Positions 1 through 8,684 are shown, counted from the stretch's first letter. The stretch: 10,587 bases of DNA from Hyphomicrobiales bacterium (GCA_015487985.1 WFOP01000369.1:1-10587); one strand, 5' to 3'. Notes: generated from the letters alone by a model not told the origin. Numbers and translations are program-made.

Positions 1-336
1 AAACACGTCTGTTTGGCGTTCATAAATCAGTCGGCAATCCGCTTCGCTGACGTCCGCTGCCTCCAGCTTCCTGTCCAATACACCCCGGATAAGCGCTTCT
101 TCATCCGTTTCCAGTTTGTCGCCGCTGATAAGCTGCGGCTCGGGTTTCAAGCCAAGGCGCGCAGCTTCCTGCAGCAACAGCGCGCGGATAACCAGCGCGC
201 GCGCTGCGGTGCGCCAGGCATCCCCCGGCCTGTCCGGGGGGGCGTTGTGGTTCTGTGTCTCAGCGGCAATTGCCGCTGAGCTTATTTCTTCTCCGTTGAC
301 GCTGATATTGCGTGCAACTGAATCTGGCGACGTCAT
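1..336 (-). CDS. Parvulin/NifM-type peptidyl-prolyl cis-trans isomerase, N-terminal part (runs off the window)
   Basis: An open frame of 112 codons starts at the ATG at 336-334 and continues without a stop to the window edge. The protein opens with a short substrate-like segment (VNGEEISSAAIAAE, residues 13-26). A helical stretch follows (AWRTAARALVIRALLLQEAARLG, about 40-62), then an acidic linker and EEALIRGVLDRKLE (79-92). This is the N-terminal helical region typical of the isomerases found next to narI, including the nitrate-inducible one after narI in Pseudomonas. The catalytic parvulin domain would lie beyond the left edge, so the activity is inferred from family and position. There is no signal peptide, so it is presumably cytoplasmic. 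The start overlaps the narI stop by one base (TAATG), which implies translational coupling and membership of the nar operon. A role in folding Nar subunits is inference. Confidence 0.8.
   Translation of the reverse strand, partial: MTSPDSVARNISVNGEEISSAAIAAETQNHNAPPDRPGDAWRTAARALVIRALLLQEAARLGLKPEPQLISGDKLETDEEALIRGVLDRKLEAADVSEADCRLIYERQTDVF
259..280. repeat. Perfect 22-base palindrome inside the isomerase gene
   Basis: CTCAGCGGCAA (259-269) is followed at once by its exact complement TTGCCGCTGAG (270-280). It lies near codons 19-26 of the isomerase gene. A second GC-rich hairpin, CCCCCGG (222-228) with CCGGGGG (234-240), lies just downstream in the transcript. Confidence 0.6.
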
Positions 337-1019
337 TAGCCTTTTCCTTTACGAGTGCGCACAATCTGATAGCCCCCGCGCCACAAATAGCGAACCGGAG
401 CGGAAAGCATGTGAACCAGACGGGTGAAGGGAAAGAGCAGGAAAATGCTCAACCCAAGGAAGATGTGCAGTTTGAAGATAATATTCACATCGTCAATATA
501 ACTCGCCGCATTGGGATCAAACAGGAATATCCCTTGCGCCCAGGACATGAACCTGACCATTTCCTTGCCATCAAGATGGCCAAGGGAGACAAATATCGTC
601 ATCAGACCAAGAGTGACCTGTGCGATCAGCAGCAGCAAAATCATGGTATCGGCGAATGAACTTGAGGCGCGTATTCGCGCATCAAACAGCCGCCGATGGG
701 CCAGCATAAGGCCGCCAATCAACATCATGATTCCCGCCGTGCCACCAAGCACAATGGCAATCATCTGTTTGGTTTCATGGGACACCCCAAGAGCATCCCA
801 GATGGCAATCGGGGTCAATAATCCCACAAGATGCCCGCCAAAGATTGCCAGAACGCCCACATGGAACAGTATGGACCCCCAGATAAGCTGCTTTCGCCGC
901 AAGAGCTGGGATGAGCTGGACTTCCAGGTGTAAGGGTCGCGTTCATACCTTGCGATTGAGCCCACCACCAGAACGGTCAGGGCAATATAGGGATAAATTC
1001 CAAAGAAAAACTGGTGCAT
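336..1019 (-). CDS. narI: Respiratory nitrate reductase gamma subunit (di-haem cytochrome b)
   Basis: NarI is the membrane anchor of the NarGHI complex. It oxidises quinol on the outer side of the membrane and passes electrons through two b-type haems to NarH. The 227-residue protein matches the usual family length of about 225. It begins near FFFGIYPYIA, an N-terminal signature of the family. Five hydrophobic segments can be seen, at about 8-24, 47-69, 86-106, 124-143 and 180-200. The four expected axial haem ligands are present: His53 and His63 (FHVGVLAIFGGH), and His185 and His203 (KLHIFLGLSIF...RLVH). These correspond to His56, 66, 187 and 205 of the E. coli protein. An ideal Shine-Dalgarno sequence, AGGAGG, overlaps the narJ stop codon and sits five bases before the ATG. 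The stop TAA overlaps the ATG of the downstream isomerase gene. Confidence 0.98.
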   Translation of the reverse strand: MHQFFFGIYPYIALTVLVVGSIARYERDPYTWKSSSSQLLRRKQLIWGSILFHVGVLAIFGGHLVGLLTPIAIWDALGVSHETKQMIAIVLGGTAGIMMLIGGLMLAHRRLFDARIRASSSFADTMILLLLIAQVTLGLMTIFVSLGHLDGKEMVRFMSWAQGIFLFDPNAASYIDDVNIIFKLHIFLGLSIFLLFPFTRLVHMLSAPVRYLWRGGYQIVRTRKGKG

Positions 1020-1022
1020 TTT

Positions 1023-1030
1023 TGCCTCCT
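1023..1030 (-). promoter_or_regulatory. narI ribosome-binding site overlapping the narJ stop
   Basis: The minus strand reads TAGGAGGC, in which the narJ TAG stop runs into a full AGGAGG (1025-1030), five bases before the narI ATG. This is the strongest ribosome-binding site in the window and favours efficient re-initiation on narI. Confidence 0.8.
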
Positions 1031-1745
1031 AATGTTTCGTTACAGGGGCAAAGCCCGGCTGCGTATTTGGCGTGGCGGGATCCATATTTGCCAGCATGTC
1101 CCGGGAAACAGGACAGCCCGCATTGGGGTCCGGTCCAAAGGTCACCTCTGCCTCTTCCCACACATCGTCCAGGGCTTTGAGGTCTTCGGGGTCATCATCG
1201 GCAACGCTGAGTAACTCGTTCACCAATTCCCCGCTCACCTCCGCTTCGGCAAATTCGGCCAAAGCCGCCAGAACCGGCGCATAATTGCTGTTGCGTCGTC
1301 TCAGGCGTTCAGTGAGGGCCACCAGAATATGCCCTGCTTCCCCAAGCATTTCGCGTGCTTCTTCAATGGGGCGAGTGGACAGAAATTCCAGCAATATGGG
1401 CAAATGGTCGGGCAGTTCGCTTGAATCAAGATCAAGACCACCCGCCCGATAGGTTTCAAGCAGATCAACCATTGCCGGACCCCGGTCGCGGCTTTCCCCG
1501 TGCACATGCTCAAACAGGTTGAGCGAAAGCGTGCGCGAACGGTCAAACAGCAGGACGAAAATCTCCTGCAGGTCATAAACGTCCTTTTCCGCCATATCGT
1601 TCAGCAAAGGTTTGATTTCAGATATGGCCTTTTCGCTCAGGATTTTCTCCTGAGCAAAAATTGCCTCGATTTCCCCGGCGGCGGCCTTCAGGTCGTCACT
1701 GGGATAGCTCAACAGAACTGAAAGAGCCTTGAATGTCTTGCTCAT
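1029..1745 (-). CDS. narJ: Nitrate reductase molybdenum cofactor assembly chaperone
   Basis: NarJ is a cytoplasmic, system-specific chaperone. It binds the N-terminus of apo-NarG, holds the NarGH precursor off the membrane and allows insertion of the molybdenum cofactor and the FS0 cluster. It is not part of the final enzyme. The 238-residue protein has the usual length and the all-helical TorD/NarJ-type composition. The family signature FEHVHGESRDRGPAMVDLLETY (about 78-99) is intact and is followed by LPDHLPILLEFLS (111-123). The acidic C-terminal part (DDDPEDLKALDDVWEEAE, about 183-200) ends in a proline-containing tail. The ATG lies inside the narH stop (ATGA, 4-nt overlap), so the two are translationally coupled. 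A 9-nt gap separates it from narI. Confidence 0.97.
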   Translation of the reverse strand: MSKTFKALSVLLSYPSDDLKAAAGEIEAIFAQEKILSEKAISEIKPLLNDMAEKDVYDLQEIFVLLFDRSRTLSLNLFEHVHGESRDRGPAMVDLLETYRAGGLDLDSSELPDHLPILLEFLSTRPIEEAREMLGEAGHILVALTERLRRRNSNYAPVLAALAEFAEAEVSGELVNELLSVADDDPEDLKALDDVWEEAEVTFGPDPNAGCPVSRDMLANMDPATPNTQPGFAPVTKH

Positions 1746-3262
1746 CGTGCACCTCCCGTTGGAACGACATATTTGCGTGAACCAAACAGTTTGCCCCCGC
1801 TTGAGCCGGTGGAGCAGCCATTGCCATCGGTAAAGCCGCAGCCCCCTTTGATGTCATAGGCATCCTCAACCGCTTCGCGGTGCGTGGTTGGTACGACAAA
1901 ACGATCTTCATAATCGGCAATGGCCATGATTTTATACATTTCCTCGATTTGAAGCGGGGTCAGGCCAACTTGTTTGGCAATTCCCAGATCAACAACACCC
2001 TCCACGGTTTTGGAGCGCATATAGCCGCGCATGGCCAGCATTCGCTCCAGTGCTGTAATCACAGGCGCTTCGTCGCCGGCGGTGAGCATATTGGCCAGAT
2101 ATTTGACCGGGATACGCAGGGACTGCACGTCCGGCATGTCGTTTTTCACCGAAATTTTCCCGGCTTCAGCCGCATTCTGAATTGGTGAAAGCGGCGGGAT
2201 ATACCACACCATGGGCAAGGTGCGATATTCGGGGTGAAGCGGGAAGGCGATTTTCCAGTCCATGGCCATTTTCCAGACAGGGCTTTCAACGGCTGATTTG
2301 ATCCACGCTTCAGGAATGCCCGCTTCGCGCGCTGCGGCCTGAACTTCAGGATCATTGGGGTCAAGGAACACGTCCAACTGAGCATCATAAAGCTCTTTTT
2401 CGCCTTCAACAGAGGCCGCCTGGCCAATTTTGTCGGCGTCATAAAGCATCACACCCAGATACCGGATGCGCCCCACGCATGTTTCAGAACATACCGTTGG
2501 CATGCCCGATTCAATCCGGGGATAGCAGAATGTGCATTTTTCGGATTTGCCCGATTCCCAGTTATAATAGATTTTTTTGTAAGGACAGCCCGACACACAC
2601 ATGCGCCAGCCGCGACATTTTTCCTGGTCGATCAGAACAATGCCGTCCTCCTCGCGCTTGTAAATTGCGCCCGAGGGACAAGAGGCCACACAGGTGGGGT
2701 TCAGACAATGTTCGCACAGGCGCGGCAGATACATCATAAAGGTGTTTTCATATTCACCGTAAATGTCCTTTTGCACCCCGTTAAAATTGTAGTCTTTGGA
2801 GCGTTTCTCAAACTCGCCCCCAAGGATTTCCTCCCAGTTGGGTGCCCATTCGATTTTCTCCATGCGCTCGCCCGATACTTTTGATCGCGGGCGGGCGGTG
2901 GGGAAGGCTTCCATTTCCGGGGCTGACTTCAAATGATCGTAATCAAAGTCGAACGGTTCATAATAGTCATCAATTTCAGGCAGGTCGAAATTGCCGAAAA
3001 TGTTGGACAATATCCGCCATTTTGCCCCCTGTTTGGGCTGAATTTTCCCGTTTGACTTGCGGGTCCAGCCGCCGTTCCAGCGTTTCTGGTTTTCCCAGTC
3101 CTTGGGATAGCCGATACCGGGCTTGGTTTCCACATTGTTGAACCATGCATATTCAACGCCGTCCCGACTGGTCCAGACATTTTTACATGTGACGGAGCAT
3201 GTGTGGCACCCGATACATTTATCCAGGTTCAAAACCATACCTATTTGTGCACGTACCTTCAT
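1742..3262 (-). CDS. narH: Respiratory nitrate reductase beta subunit (Fe-S electron transfer)
   Basis: NarH carries electrons from the NarI haems to NarG through one [3Fe-4S] and three [4Fe-4S] clusters, on the cytoplasmic face. The 506-residue protein shows all four Cys groups. They are C16/C19/C22/C26 (CIGCHTCSVTC), C183/C186/C191/C195 (CEHCLNPTCVASC), C216/C222/C226 (CRGWRMCVSGC) and C243/C246/C258/C262. In the third group Trp219 replaces the second Cys. That substitution is the NarH hallmark that creates the [3Fe-4S] site. The C-terminal GGCGFTDGNGC segment (473-483) is also typical of the family. The start is clear: MKVRAQIGMVLNLDKCIGC matches the family N-terminus, and its ATG overlaps the narG stop as ATGA. 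It overlaps narJ in the same way at the other end. Confidence 0.99.
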   Translation of the reverse strand: MKVRAQIGMVLNLDKCIGCHTCSVTCKNVWTSRDGVEYAWFNNVETKPGIGYPKDWENQKRWNGGWTRKSNGKIQPKQGAKWRILSNIFGNFDLPEIDDYYEPFDFDYDHLKSAPEMEAFPTARPRSKVSGERMEKIEWAPNWEEILGGEFEKRSKDYNFNGVQKDIYGEYENTFMMYLPRLCEHCLNPTCVASCPSGAIYKREEDGIVLIDQEKCRGWRMCVSGCPYKKIYYNWESGKSEKCTFCYPRIESGMPTVCSETCVGRIRYLGVMLYDADKIGQAASVEGEKELYDAQLDVFLDPNDPEVQAAAREAGIPEAWIKSAVESPVWKMAMDWKIAFPLHPEYRTLPMVWYIPPLSPIQNAAEAGKISVKNDMPDVQSLRIPVKYLANMLTAGDEAPVITALERMLAMRGYMRSKTVEGVVDLGIAKQVGLTPLQIEEMYKIMAIADYEDRFVVPTTHREAVEDAYDIKGGCGFTDGNGCSTGSSGGKLFGSRKYVVPTGGAR

Positions 3263-6200
3263 TCTGCTGCCTCCTGACTTGGCGCCGGTCTGTCGAGCCA
3301 GTCCACCTTGGTGAGCTTGCGAACAATCACAAACTCATCCCGGTTGGACCCCACCGTTCCGTAATAGTTGAACCCGTAGGACTGCTGGGCGTACCCGCCA
3401 ATCATATGGGTTGGTTTAACAGTTGCGCGGGTCACCGAATTGTGGATGCCTCCGCGTTGTCCCGTTTGTTCAGAGCCGGGCACGTTCACGATTTTTTCCT
3501 GAGCGTGATACATATAAAGCGTGCCCTCTTTCATACGCTGGGAAACCACGACCCGGGCCACCAGCGCACCGTTGACATTGTAGGCTTCCACCCAGTCATT
3601 ATCGACCAGGTTGGCCTTTTGGGCGTCAATTTCACTCATCCAGACCACCGGCCCGCCCCGGTTGAGGGTCAGCATCATCAGGTTGTCGGAATAGGTGGAG
3701 TGAATGCCCCATTTCTGGTGCGGCGTGATGAAGTTGAGCAAAACATGAGGCTCGTTGTTCTGCGCCGCCGTATTTACGCCACTGGTGATGGTTTTCAGGT
3801 CCACCGGGGGTCGATAGGTGCAGAACCCTTCGCCGAATGCACGCATCCACAGGTGATCCTGATAGAGTTGCTGCCGCCCCGACAAAGTGCGCCAGGGGAT
3901 CAGTTCATGCACGTTGGTATAACCCGCATTATAACATACCTCTTCGCTTTCAATTCCTGACCATGTGGGGGAGGAGATGATTTTGCGCGGCTGGGCGGCG
4001 ATGTCCCGGAAGCGGATTTTTTCGTCTTCCTTGGGCTTGGCCAGATGTGTATGTTCGCGCCCTGTCGCTCTGGACAATTGGTCCCATGCCTTTACGGCCA
4101 CCTCGCCATTTGTTTCAGGGGCCAGCATCAGGATCATTTCCGCCGCATCAATGGCGGTATCCAGTTTCACCATGCCTTGAGTAACCCCTTCTTCGGTTAC
4201 CCGTCCATTCAGATCGCCAAGATGTTTGATTTCAACCTTGGTATCCCATGCAATACCCTTGCCGCCATTGCCCACTTTTTCCATGAGCGGGCCAACCGCT
4301 GTAAATCGCTTGTAGAGATTTTCATAATCGCGTTCCACGGCAATAAAATTGGGGCCCGTCTTGCCCGGGATAAGTTCACATTCGCCCTTTTTCCAGTCTT
4401 TGACCTGGTCCTGAGCGATTTCCATCGGCGTGTCGTGCAACAGGGGCAGGGAAACCACATCGGTTTCTTTGCCCAGATAACCCGGCACAACTTCAGAAAA
4501 ACTCTTGGCGATGGATTTGAAGATTTCCCAGTCGCTGCGACTTTCATATGCGGGGTCCACCGCCGCCTGAAGCGGGTGGATGAACGGGTGCATATCCGAG
4601 GTGTTCAAATCGTCCTTTTCATACCAGCTTGCGGTTGGCAGAACGATGTCGGAATAAACCGCCGTGGTGGACATACGAAAATCAATGGTCACCAGCAGGT
4701 CGAGTTTGCCCTCGGGGGCTTCCTCATGCCACTTGGCTTCGATGGGTTTTTGCCGCCCTTCTTCTCCAAGATCCTTGCCCAGAACACCATGGTCGGTGCC
4801 CAACAGGTGTTTGAGGAAATATTCATGCCCCTTGCCCGAAGAACCCAACAGGTTGGAGCGCCACACGAACAGGTTGCGCGGCCAGTTTTCCGGCGCATCG
4901 GGGTCCTGACAGGACATTTCCAGCTTTCCTGACATCAGGTTTTCAGCAATATAGTCCTTCACATCCATCTTGGCCCGTTTGGCAGCTTTGGCCACCTTGA
5001 GCGGGTTGGTTTTCAGCGAGGGCGCCGAGGGGAGCCAGCCCATGCGCTCAGCCCGGATATTATAGTCGATCAGGCTGGCCTCGTTCCAATCTCCCTCTGG
5101 AGCTGTTGGCGAGAGGATTTCGTTGATCCCAAGGGTTTCATAACGCCACTGATCCGTGTGCGCATACCAGGCAGAAGTTGAATTCATATGCCGGGGCGGG
5201 CGCGCCCAGTCCAAAGCAAAGGCCAAAGGCTGCCAGCCGGTCTGTGGCCGCAGTTTCTCCTGTCCCACATAGTGGGCCCAGCCACCACCCGATTTGCCGA
5301 TACAGCCGCACATCACCAGCATATTGATAATGCCGCGATAGTTCATATCCATGTGATACCAGTGGTTGAGACCGGCCCCCAGAATGACCATCGACTTGCC
5401 TTCAGTCTTTTCGGCATTGCTGGCAAATTCCCGCGCCACGGTAATAATCTGATCCCGTGGAACGCCGGTAACTTTTTCGGCCCATGCCGGGGTGAAAGGA
5501 ATGTCCGCGTCATAATCGTCAGACACCCATTCGCCACCAAGACCGCGATCAAGGCCATAGTTGGCACAAAACAGATCAAACACGGTGGCAACCAGCACGT
5601 CCCTGCGCCCGATTTTTATTTTTTTCACCGGAATGTTGCGTGTCAGAACGTCAGGGTGTTCGCATTTGACGAAGTTTTCGGTGGCCTGACCGCCAAAATA
5701 GGGGAAGTCAACGCCCACGACATCATCATGATCGCCTTCTTGAATGAGGGACAGGCGCAGGTCCGTTTCTTTGCCCTTGGCCCGTGTTTCAAGGTTCCAT
5801 TCCCCGTCTTCGCCCCAGCGGAACCCCACGGAACCATTGGGGGGAACAAGGTCCCCGCTATTGTTGTCGATGGCGACGGTTTTCCATTCGGGGTTGTTCT
5901 TCTGCCCTAGTTTGCCCTTGAGGTCATCGGCGCGAAGCTGACGGCCCGGCACCAGTTTGCCGTCCTTTTCGTCCAGCACCACCAGCATGGGCATATCGGA
6001 ATATTTCTTGGCATAATCTTCAAAATACTCCGCCTGCCGGTCCAGATGGAATTCACGCAGAATAACGTGGCCCATGGCCATGGAAAGTGCGCTGTCCGTA
6101 CCCGCTTTTGGCGCCAGCCAGATATCGCCGAACTTTGCCGCCTCTGAATAATCCGGGCTGATTACAGCGGATTTGGTGCCTCGGTAACGTGCTTCGGTAT

Positions 6201-7002
6201 AAAAGTGAGCGTCAGGTGTGCGTGTCTGGGGCACGTTTGACCCCCACAGCAGCAAGAACCCTGCATTATACCAGTCGGCACTTTCGGGCACGTCGGTTTG
6301 CTCACCCCAGGTCATGGGGGAGGCGGGGGGCAAATCGCAATACCAGTCGTAAAAGCTCATTGCCGTCCCGCCAAGCAGTGACAAATAACGCGAACCAGCG
6401 GCATAGGACACCATGGACATGGCCGGGATTGGAGAGAACCCGAACACACGGTCTGGACCATATGTTTTTGCTGTATAGGCGTTAGCCGCTGCAATGATTT
6501 CTGTTGTTTCGGCCCATTCGGCGCGCACGAACCCGCCCTTGCCACGCGTTTTGACATATTTTGCCCGCGCTTTGGGATCGTTTTGCAGGGCAGTCCATGC
6601 TTCAACCGCACTCATATCTTTGCGCAGGGCGCGATAGGCTTTTAACAGGTGGGAGCGGATGAGGGGATGTTTTACCCGGTTGGCGGAATAAAGATACCAG
6701 CTGTAAGAGGCCCCGCGCGCACAGCCGCGTGGTTCATGATTGGGCATGCCGGCGCGGGTACGCGGATAATCGGTTTGCTGGGTTTCCCAGGTGACGATTC
6801 CTGATTTTACATAAATTTTCCAGCTGCATGAGCCGGTGCAATTGACCCCGTGTGTCGAGCGCACAACCTTGTCGTGCTGCCAGCGTTTGCGATAGCTGTC
6901 TTCCCAGTCCCGGTTTTCATCAGTCGTATTCCCGTGGCCGTTGGAAAACTTACCAACCCTGTTGCTTTTCAGGAAGTTCAACTTGTCCAATAGATGGCTC
7001 AT
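3259..7002 (-). CDS. narG: Respiratory nitrate reductase alpha subunit (Mo-bisMGD catalytic subunit)
   Basis: NarG reduces nitrate to nitrite at a molybdenum bis-MGD centre on the cytoplasmic side of the membrane. The 1247-residue length equals that of E. coli NarG. The FS0 [4Fe-4S] cluster ligands are visible as His51, Cys55, Cys59 and Cys94 (HGVNCTGSC...RGCARGASYSWYLY); the His ligand is characteristic of NarG. The segment FYDWYCDLPPASP (217-229) contains the Asp that directly ligates molybdenum (Asp222 in E. coli); I cannot decide from counting alone whether it is D219 or D223. Long conserved blocks follow, including GAGLNHWYHMDMNYRG, VGQEKLRPQTGWQPLAFALDW, NLFVWRSNLLGSSGKGHE, WYEKDDLNTSDMHPFIHP, and near the end GGIHNSVTRATVKPTHMIGG. 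No frameshift or truncation is seen. The start is supported by GGAG eight bases upstream. Several long plus-strand open frames inside this gene are antisense shadows. Confidence 0.99.
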   Translation of the reverse strand: MSHLLDKLNFLKSNRVGKFSNGHGNTTDENRDWEDSYRKRWQHDKVVRSTHGVNCTGSCSWKIYVKSGIVTWETQQTDYPRTRAGMPNHEPRGCARGASYSWYLYSANRVKHPLIRSHLLKAYRALRKDMSAVEAWTALQNDPKARAKYVKTRGKGGFVRAEWAETTEIIAAANAYTAKTYGPDRVFGFSPIPAMSMVSYAAGSRYLSLLGGTAMSFYDWYCDLPPASPMTWGEQTDVPESADWYNAGFLLLWGSNVPQTRTPDAHFYTEARYRGTKSAVISPDYSEAAKFGDIWLAPKAGTDSALSMAMGHVILREFHLDRQAEYFEDYAKKYSDMPMLVVLDEKDGKLVPGRQLRADDLKGKLGQKNNPEWKTVAIDNNSGDLVPPNGSVGFRWGEDGEWNLETRAKGKETDLRLSLIQEGDHDDVVGVDFPYFGGQATENFVKCEHPDVLTRNIPVKKIKIGRRDVLVATVFDLFCANYGLDRGLGGEWVSDDYDADIPFTPAWAEKVTGVPRDQIITVAREFASNAEKTEGKSMVILGAGLNHWYHMDMNYRGIINMLVMCGCIGKSGGGWAHYVGQEKLRPQTGWQPLAFALDWARPPRHMNSTSAWYAHTDQWRYETLGINEILSPTAPEGDWNEASLIDYNIRAERMGWLPSAPSLKTNPLKVAKAAKRAKMDVKDYIAENLMSGKLEMSCQDPDAPENWPRNLFVWRSNLLGSSGKGHEYFLKHLLGTDHGVLGKDLGEEGRQKPIEAKWHEEAPEGKLDLLVTIDFRMSTTAVYSDIVLPTASWYEKDDLNTSDMHPFIHPLQAAVDPAYESRSDWEIFKSIAKSFSEVVPGYLGKETDVVSLPLLHDTPMEIAQDQVKDWKKGECELIPGKTGPNFIAVERDYENLYKRFTAVGPLMEKVGNGGKGIAWDTKVEIKHLGDLNGRVTEEGVTQGMVKLDTAIDAAEMILMLAPETNGEVAVKAWDQLSRATGREHTHLAKPKEDEKIRFRDIAAQPRKIISSPTWSGIESEEVCYNAGYTNVHELIPWRTLSGRQQLYQDHLWMRAFGEGFCTYRPPVDLKTITSGVNTAAQNNEPHVLLNFITPHQKWGIHSTYSDNLMMLTLNRGGPVVWMSEIDAQKANLVDNDWVEAYNVNGALVARVVVSQRMKEGTLYMYHAQEKIVNVPGSEQTGQRGGIHNSVTRATVKPTHMIGGYAQQSYGFNYYGTVGSNRDEFVIVRKLTKVDWLDRPAPSQEAAE

Positions 7003-7028
7003 AAATCTTTCTCCAAATTAGATGCGTG

Positions 7029-7053
7029 TTCCGGCGCCGGTTTGGCGCCGGAA
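7029..7053 (-). other. Intergenic hairpin between narK2 and narG
   Basis: TTCCGGCGCC (7029-7038) and GGCGCCGGAA (7044-7053) form a perfect ten-base-pair stem with a five-base loop, 17 bases after the narK2 stop and ahead of the narG ribosome-binding site. No U-run follows in the transcript. A role in mRNA stability or in setting narG expression apart from the transporters is likely but inferred. Confidence 0.7.
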
Positions 7054-7070
7054 ATTGTTTCAATCAGTGA

Positions 7071-8678
7071 CTACGGATTTTGCACATAGGCGTTGGGCCT
7101 GAGATAGAACCACCAGTTGATGGCGATACACACCGCATAGAATATGGCAAATCCATACAGCGCCAACTCAGGGGTGCCCGCGCTCATCTGTTCGCCAAAC
7201 ACTTTTGGAATGATGAACGCACCATAGGCGGCAATGGCTGAAGTCCAGCCCAGAACCGGCCCGGTCTGTTCTCTGTTGAACACGATGGCGATGGTTCTAA
7301 AGGTCGATCCGTTGCCAATACCCGTGGCGGCAAACAGCAGAAGGAACAGCGCCATAAACGGCAGGAACCATGTTTCAGGTGTTTCCGATATGTAGGCCTG
7401 CTGGATGATGTAGGCCAGACCAAGAGCCGAACCCACCATTATGATCGAGATGATCTGGGTCACTTTGGCGCCGCCCATCTTGTCGGCCATGATGCCCCCG
7501 ATCGGGCGGATAAGCGCGCCGATAAACGGCCCCATCCATGCCCACATCAGGGCAGAAGGCCCTGCAGCGTTTACGGTGTCGTGAGTCATGACCCCGTCCA
7601 CCATAATATGCTGGAAGCCAAACACCACTTTAATGGTCAGGGGCAGGGCTGCTGAATAGCCGATAAAGGAGCCAAAGGTCATGATATAGATAATTGTCAT
7701 GGCCCATGTGTGCTTGTTGTTAAATATCTGATACTGGCGTGTGAGATTTTGCCCCACCTGGCCAGGGATCATCTTCAGCCCGAGAACCGTCAGCACGATC
7801 ACAATCGGCAACACGATCCACTTGGAAACCATCCAGCCCGAACCGCCAATTGAAGCGGGAAGCAACAGCCACAGGCCAAATATCGCCGCAACAAAGCCGA
7901 TAATCAGCATGCCGGTGATAATCGCAAAGGCCCCGAGCGGGTTTGGAATGTCGGGGGAGACATGTTCATCCCGGATATTGTTCATGCCCCACCAGCCAAT
8001 GACCGCCAGCGGAATGAGCAATAACAGCCAGACGAAGCCCGCATTCTGGATATAGGTTTCAGTCCCGGCCGGAATTTTGCCGATCAGCGTGCCCGATGTC
8101 TGCTGCAGGGTGCGCGATGTGCCACCAAACAGGCCAAATGTCATCACAAGAGGAATGACAACCTGCATTGTGGTCACCCCGAAATTGCCCAGACCAGCAT
8201 TCATGCCAAGGGCATACCCGAGAATTTTCTTGGGATAAAAGAAGCTGATATTGGACATGGAGGAGGCAAAGTTACCGCCCCCCAGACCGGAGAGCAGTGC
8301 CAGCAGCTGGAATTGCCAAAGGGGAGTATCAGGGTTTTGCAATGCAAAACCGGTTCCAACTGCCGGCAGCATGAGCAGGGCAGTGGTGAACACGATTGTA
8401 TTGCGCCCACCGGCGATGCGGATAAAGAAAGTAGAGGGAATCCGCAAAGTTGCCCCGGTTAGGCCGGCAATGGCTGCCAGCGTAAACAGTTCGGATTTTT
8501 CAAAACCAAAGCCCAGATTTATCATCTGCACAGTGATGATGCCCCAATAGAGCCAAACAGCAAAACCGCTTAACAGTGAGGGAATTGAAATCCATAGATT
8601 TCGTGTGGCAATTTTTTTGCCTTTGGAATTCCAGAAACTTTCGTCTTCCGGTTTCCAGTCTCTAAGATCTTGTCCCAC
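7071..8678 (-). CDS. narK2: NarK2-type nitrate/nitrite transporter (MFS) with an enlarged central region
   Basis: This is a major facilitator of the NarK (type II) group, expected to exchange nitrate and nitrite across the cytoplasmic membrane. The N-terminus DWKPEDESFWNSKGKKIATRNLWIS (about 7-31) matches the E. coli NarK N-terminus closely. The two nitrate-signature glycine motifs are present: GMNAGLGNFGV (158-168) and ATGIGNGSTF (451-460). Arg79 (LRIPSTF) and Arg391 (IRPIGG) match the two substrate-binding arginines of E. coli NarK (R89 and R305). At 535 residues it is about 70 longer than E. coli NarK (463). Most of the excess is a central insert (about 245-312) with two extra hydrophobic stretches. 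The start is GTG at 8678-8676, chosen because AGGAGA lies six bases upstream and the family N-terminus follows directly. The gene sits second in the operon, as narK2 does in Pseudomonas. Confidence 0.93.
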   Translation of the reverse strand: MGQDLRDWKPEDESFWNSKGKKIATRNLWISIPSLLSGFAVWLYWGIITVQMINLGFGFEKSELFTLAAIAGLTGATLRIPSTFFIRIAGGRNTIVFTTALLMLPAVGTGFALQNPDTPLWQFQLLALLSGLGGGNFASSMSNISFFYPKKILGYALGMNAGLGNFGVTTMQVVIPLVMTFGLFGGTSRTLQQTSGTLIGKIPAGTETYIQNAGFVWLLLLIPLAVIGWWGMNNIRDEHVSPDIPNPLGAFAIITGMLIIGFVAAIFGLWLLLPASIGGSGWMVSKWIVLPIVIVLTVLGLKMIPGQVGQNLTRQYQIFNNKHTWAMTIIYIMTFGSFIGYSAALPLTIKVVFGFQHIMVDGVMTHDTVNAAGPSALMWAWMGPFIGALIRPIGGIMADKMGGAKVTQIISIIMVGSALGLAYIIQQAYISETPETWFLPFMALFLLLFAATGIGNGSTFRTIAIVFNREQTGPVLGWTSAIAAYGAFIIPKVFGEQMSAGTPELALYGFAIFYAVCIAINWWFYLRPNAYVQNP

Positions 8679-8684
8679 GGTATT

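Noticed and set aside
13..659. Plus-strand open frames at 13-279, 116-427 and 312-659
   Set aside because: They overlap the isomerase gene and narI on the opposite strand, both of which have clear family sequence and tight operon spacing.
2587..2625. Missing Cys in the third NarH cluster motif (CRGWRMC) as a defect
   Set aside because: The Trp at this place is the normal NarH feature that yields a [3Fe-4S] cluster, so it is not a mutation.
3199..5910. Long plus-strand open frames at 3199-3960, 4045-4932 and 5188-5910
   Set aside because: They lie antisense within narG (the first also runs into the start of narH), whose protein is conserved throughout. Their translations show no recognisable family features, and such shadows are common opposite GC-biased codons.
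7029..7053. Spacer hairpin as a Rho-independent terminator
   Set aside because: The stem is strong, but no U-run follows in the transcript, and termination here would cut narG off from the only promoter signal seen.
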